The position numbers and the translations under genes are program-made. A stretch of DNA of 6,746 bases from an uncultured Clostridia bacterium (GTDB taxonomy: Bacteria > Bacillota_I > Bacilli_A > RFN20 > CAG-288), in assembly GCA_900313465.1 (NCBI GenBank), contig OMRU01000044.1:1-6746 (forward strand), written 5' to 3'. Shown in pieces: positions 5,378 through 6,746 of the stretch (the first letter of the stretch is position 1; every line of letters begins with the position of its first letter). The notes under the pieces are model-generated. The model was not told the DNA's origin and did not search any database. It saw nothing but the letters and a program-made list of their open reading frames with translations.

Positions 5378-6253
5378 ATGCCAGAATCCTTAGTCAACAC
5401 AAAACGCCGTATCACTACGATCCGTTCAACTGAAAAAATCACCAAGGCGATGAAACTTGTCGCCAGTGTGAAATATCAGAGATGGAAAAAGTATTTTGAA
5501 GAAAACAAGGCGTATATCACCGGAATGAATCAGACGATGCTCCGCACTTTAGCTGGTGTTGATTTTTATGAGGCTGGAAAACCGAACATTCTGACTTCAT
5601 ACAACAAGGATAAGACGTTATATATTGTTGTCACTTCTACCCTTGGACTTTGCGGTGCTTATAACTATAACCTGTTCAAGGCGCTCGATCCTGTGTTAAA
5701 GCAACAGGATGAACTCTTCTTCATCGGCACCAAGGGTTTATCTCACTACAACAACAAAGATTTCAAGAAGCATACCGATTATGTCGACCTCTTAGATAAT
5801 TTCACTTATTCTGCTGTCAGAAGAATGAGACATCAGATTGTTCGTCTCTACAAGAGTCAGAATTATTCCAAGGTTGTCTTAGTCTATACCAAATATGTCA
5901 ACTCTTTGACTTTTACTCCTGTCTTACATCAACTCTTACCGCTTGATCCTAAACTTGAAGGAGTAGATGAAGTCAAAAAGAGTCTCAACCCACCTATTTT
6001 TGAACCGGATGTCCAGTCCGTTCTTGAACAGATTCTTCCCCACTACATCGACGCATCCTTATATCACAAATTGATTGAATCTGAATTAAGCGAACTTGCA
6101 AGTCGTAGAAATGCTATGGAAACTGCTACCGATGCTGCTGATAAGATTCAGGCGCAGTTGCAGTTGGAATACAACAAGGCACGTCAGAATGCCATTACGC
6201 AGGAAATTACTGAAGTCGTTGCCGGCGCCAATGCTGGTAAGAAGAAAGAATAA
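5378..6253 (+). CDS. atpG: F-type ATP synthase subunit gamma
   Basis: Central stalk subunit that turns inside the alpha/beta head and rests on the c-ring. 291 residues, normal length. The N-terminal helix has the conserved pattern [20 protein letters not shown] (9-28), and the C-terminal helix, [19 protein letters not shown] to [17 protein letters not shown], is the most conserved part of the family. The Rossmann-like middle contains [16 protein letters not shown], matching the usual sd.GLcG..N. It ends in the basic tail GKKKE. It starts 4 nt after atpA; only a poor AGAAAG 14 nt upstream could serve as ribosome binding site, so translation is probably coupled to atpA. Confidence 0.97.
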   Translation: MPESLVNTKRRITTIRSTEKITKAMKLVASVKYQRWKKYFEENKAYITGMNQTMLRTLAGVDFYEAGKPNILTSYNKDKTLYIVVTSTLGLCGAYNYNLFKALDPVLKQQDELFFIGTKGLSHYNNKDFKKHTDYVDLLDNFTYSAVRRMRHQIVRLYKSQNYSKVVLVYTKYVNSLTFTPVLHQLLPLDPKLEGVDEVKKSLNPPIFEPDVQSVLEQILPHYIDASLYHKLIESELSELASRRNAMETATDAADKIQAQLQLEYNKARQNAITQEITEVVAGANAGKKKE

Positions 6254-6254
6254 T

Positions 6255-6259
6255 GGAGG
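6255..6259 (+). promoter_or_regulatory. Strong ribosome binding site of atpD
   Basis: GGAGG lies 8 nt before the ATG at 6268 and directly after the atpG stop. It fixes the start of the partial beta gene. Confidence 0.85.
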
Positions 6260-6267
6260 AAAATACC

Positions 6268-6746
6268 ATGAATCCAAATGAAGGTGTAATTGTTCAGGCT
6301 ATCGGTCCTGTCATCGATGTACGTTTCAGCGAAAACAACATTCCTCCGCTTCTCATGGCCTTGAAGGTCACTACGGCCCAGGGTAAAGAATTGACACTGG
6401 AAGTCTTACAGCATATCGGTGATGATACGGTCAGATGTATCGCTATGGGCGCTACGGAAGGTATTCAGCGCGGTTTGACTGTCTTAAATACCGGTGCTCC
6501 AATCCAGGTTCCTGTCGGTAAGGAAGTCTTAGGCAGAATGTTCAACGTCTTAGGTCAGCCGATTGATGAAGCTGGTGAATTCAAAGCCGAACAGACTCAT
6601 TCCATCTATAATGACCCACCGAAGTTCCAGGACCAGTCCACCCATGCCGAAATCTTCGAAACAGGTATCAAAGTCATCGATTTGCTTTGTCCTTATATCA
6701 AGGGTGGTAAAGTCGGTTTATTTGGTGGTGCCGGTGTCGGCAAAAC
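6268..6746 (+). CDS. atpD: F-type ATP synthase subunit beta (5' part, cut by window end)
   Basis: Catalytic subunit of the head, three copies per complex; it makes or hydrolyses ATP. About 159 codons are visible. The N-terminal barrel is clear: [14 protein letters not shown] (7-20), then [20 protein letters not shown] at about 42-61. It is followed by [17 protein letters not shown] and [19 protein letters not shown], all standard for beta. The window ends inside the Walker A loop GGAGVGKT, so the catalytic Glu, the Arg and the C-terminal domain cannot be checked. The ATG is 14 nt after the atpG stop. atpC (epsilon) is expected downstream. Confidence 0.97.
   Translation, partial: MNPNEGVIVQAIGPVIDVRFSENNIPPLLMALKVTTAQGKELTLEVLQHIGDDTVRCIAMGATEGIQRGLTVLNTGAPIQVPVGKEVLGRMFNVLGQPIDEAGEFKAEQTHSIYNDPPKFQDQSTHAEIFETGIKVIDLLCPYIKGGKVGLFGGAGVGK

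Overview
The window is AT-rich bacterial DNA with short intergenic gaps. It looks like a low-GC Firmicute close to the Mollicutes/Erysipelotrichia branch. The clue is ATP synthase subunit b made as a lipoprotein (lipobox LTSC, residues 18-21), a Mollicutes-type trait. An AtpI-like membrane protein before atpB also fits. Trp is read from TGG throughout and no gene has an in-frame TGA, so the standard bacterial code applies. The exact lineage is inference.

Left part (1-690, minus strand): a two-gene toxin-antitoxin module. A RelB/DinJ-type ribbon-helix-helix antitoxin is followed after 2 nt by a Fic-family gene whose 3' part, including the catalytic loop, lies outside the window. A perfect 7-bp inverted repeat sits over the antitoxin promoter and is the likely autoregulatory operator. 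Positions 691-833 hold no gene; they contain a (GAA)6 tract, a small direct repeat and the terminator of the tRNA unit.

Middle part (781-1132): a minus-strand tRNA unit. It has a perfect-consensus promoter, tRNA-Val(GAC), a hairpin with a U-tract, tRNA-Ser(TGA) and a final terminator. A second, extended -10 promoter fires the other way into the ATP synthase operon.

Right part (1141-6746, plus strand): an F-type ATP synthase operon in the order atpI-like, atpB (a), atpE (c), atpF (b), atpH (delta), atpA (alpha), atpG (gamma), atpD (beta, cut by the window end just inside the Walker A motif). atpC is expected beyond the edge. The membrane rotor (c), stator (a, b, delta), central stalk (gamma) and catalytic head (alpha, beta) are all accounted for. 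The strongest ribosome binding sites precede atpE, atpA and atpD, whose products are needed in several copies per complex.

Most noteworthy points: subunit c carries two glutamates in its ion site (E43 and E76), a pattern known from a Na+-driven rotor; the Fic toxin is paired with a DinJ-type antitoxin; the first atp gene seems to be leaderless; and a terminator-like hairpin separates the two tRNAs. No wholly new system is evident.
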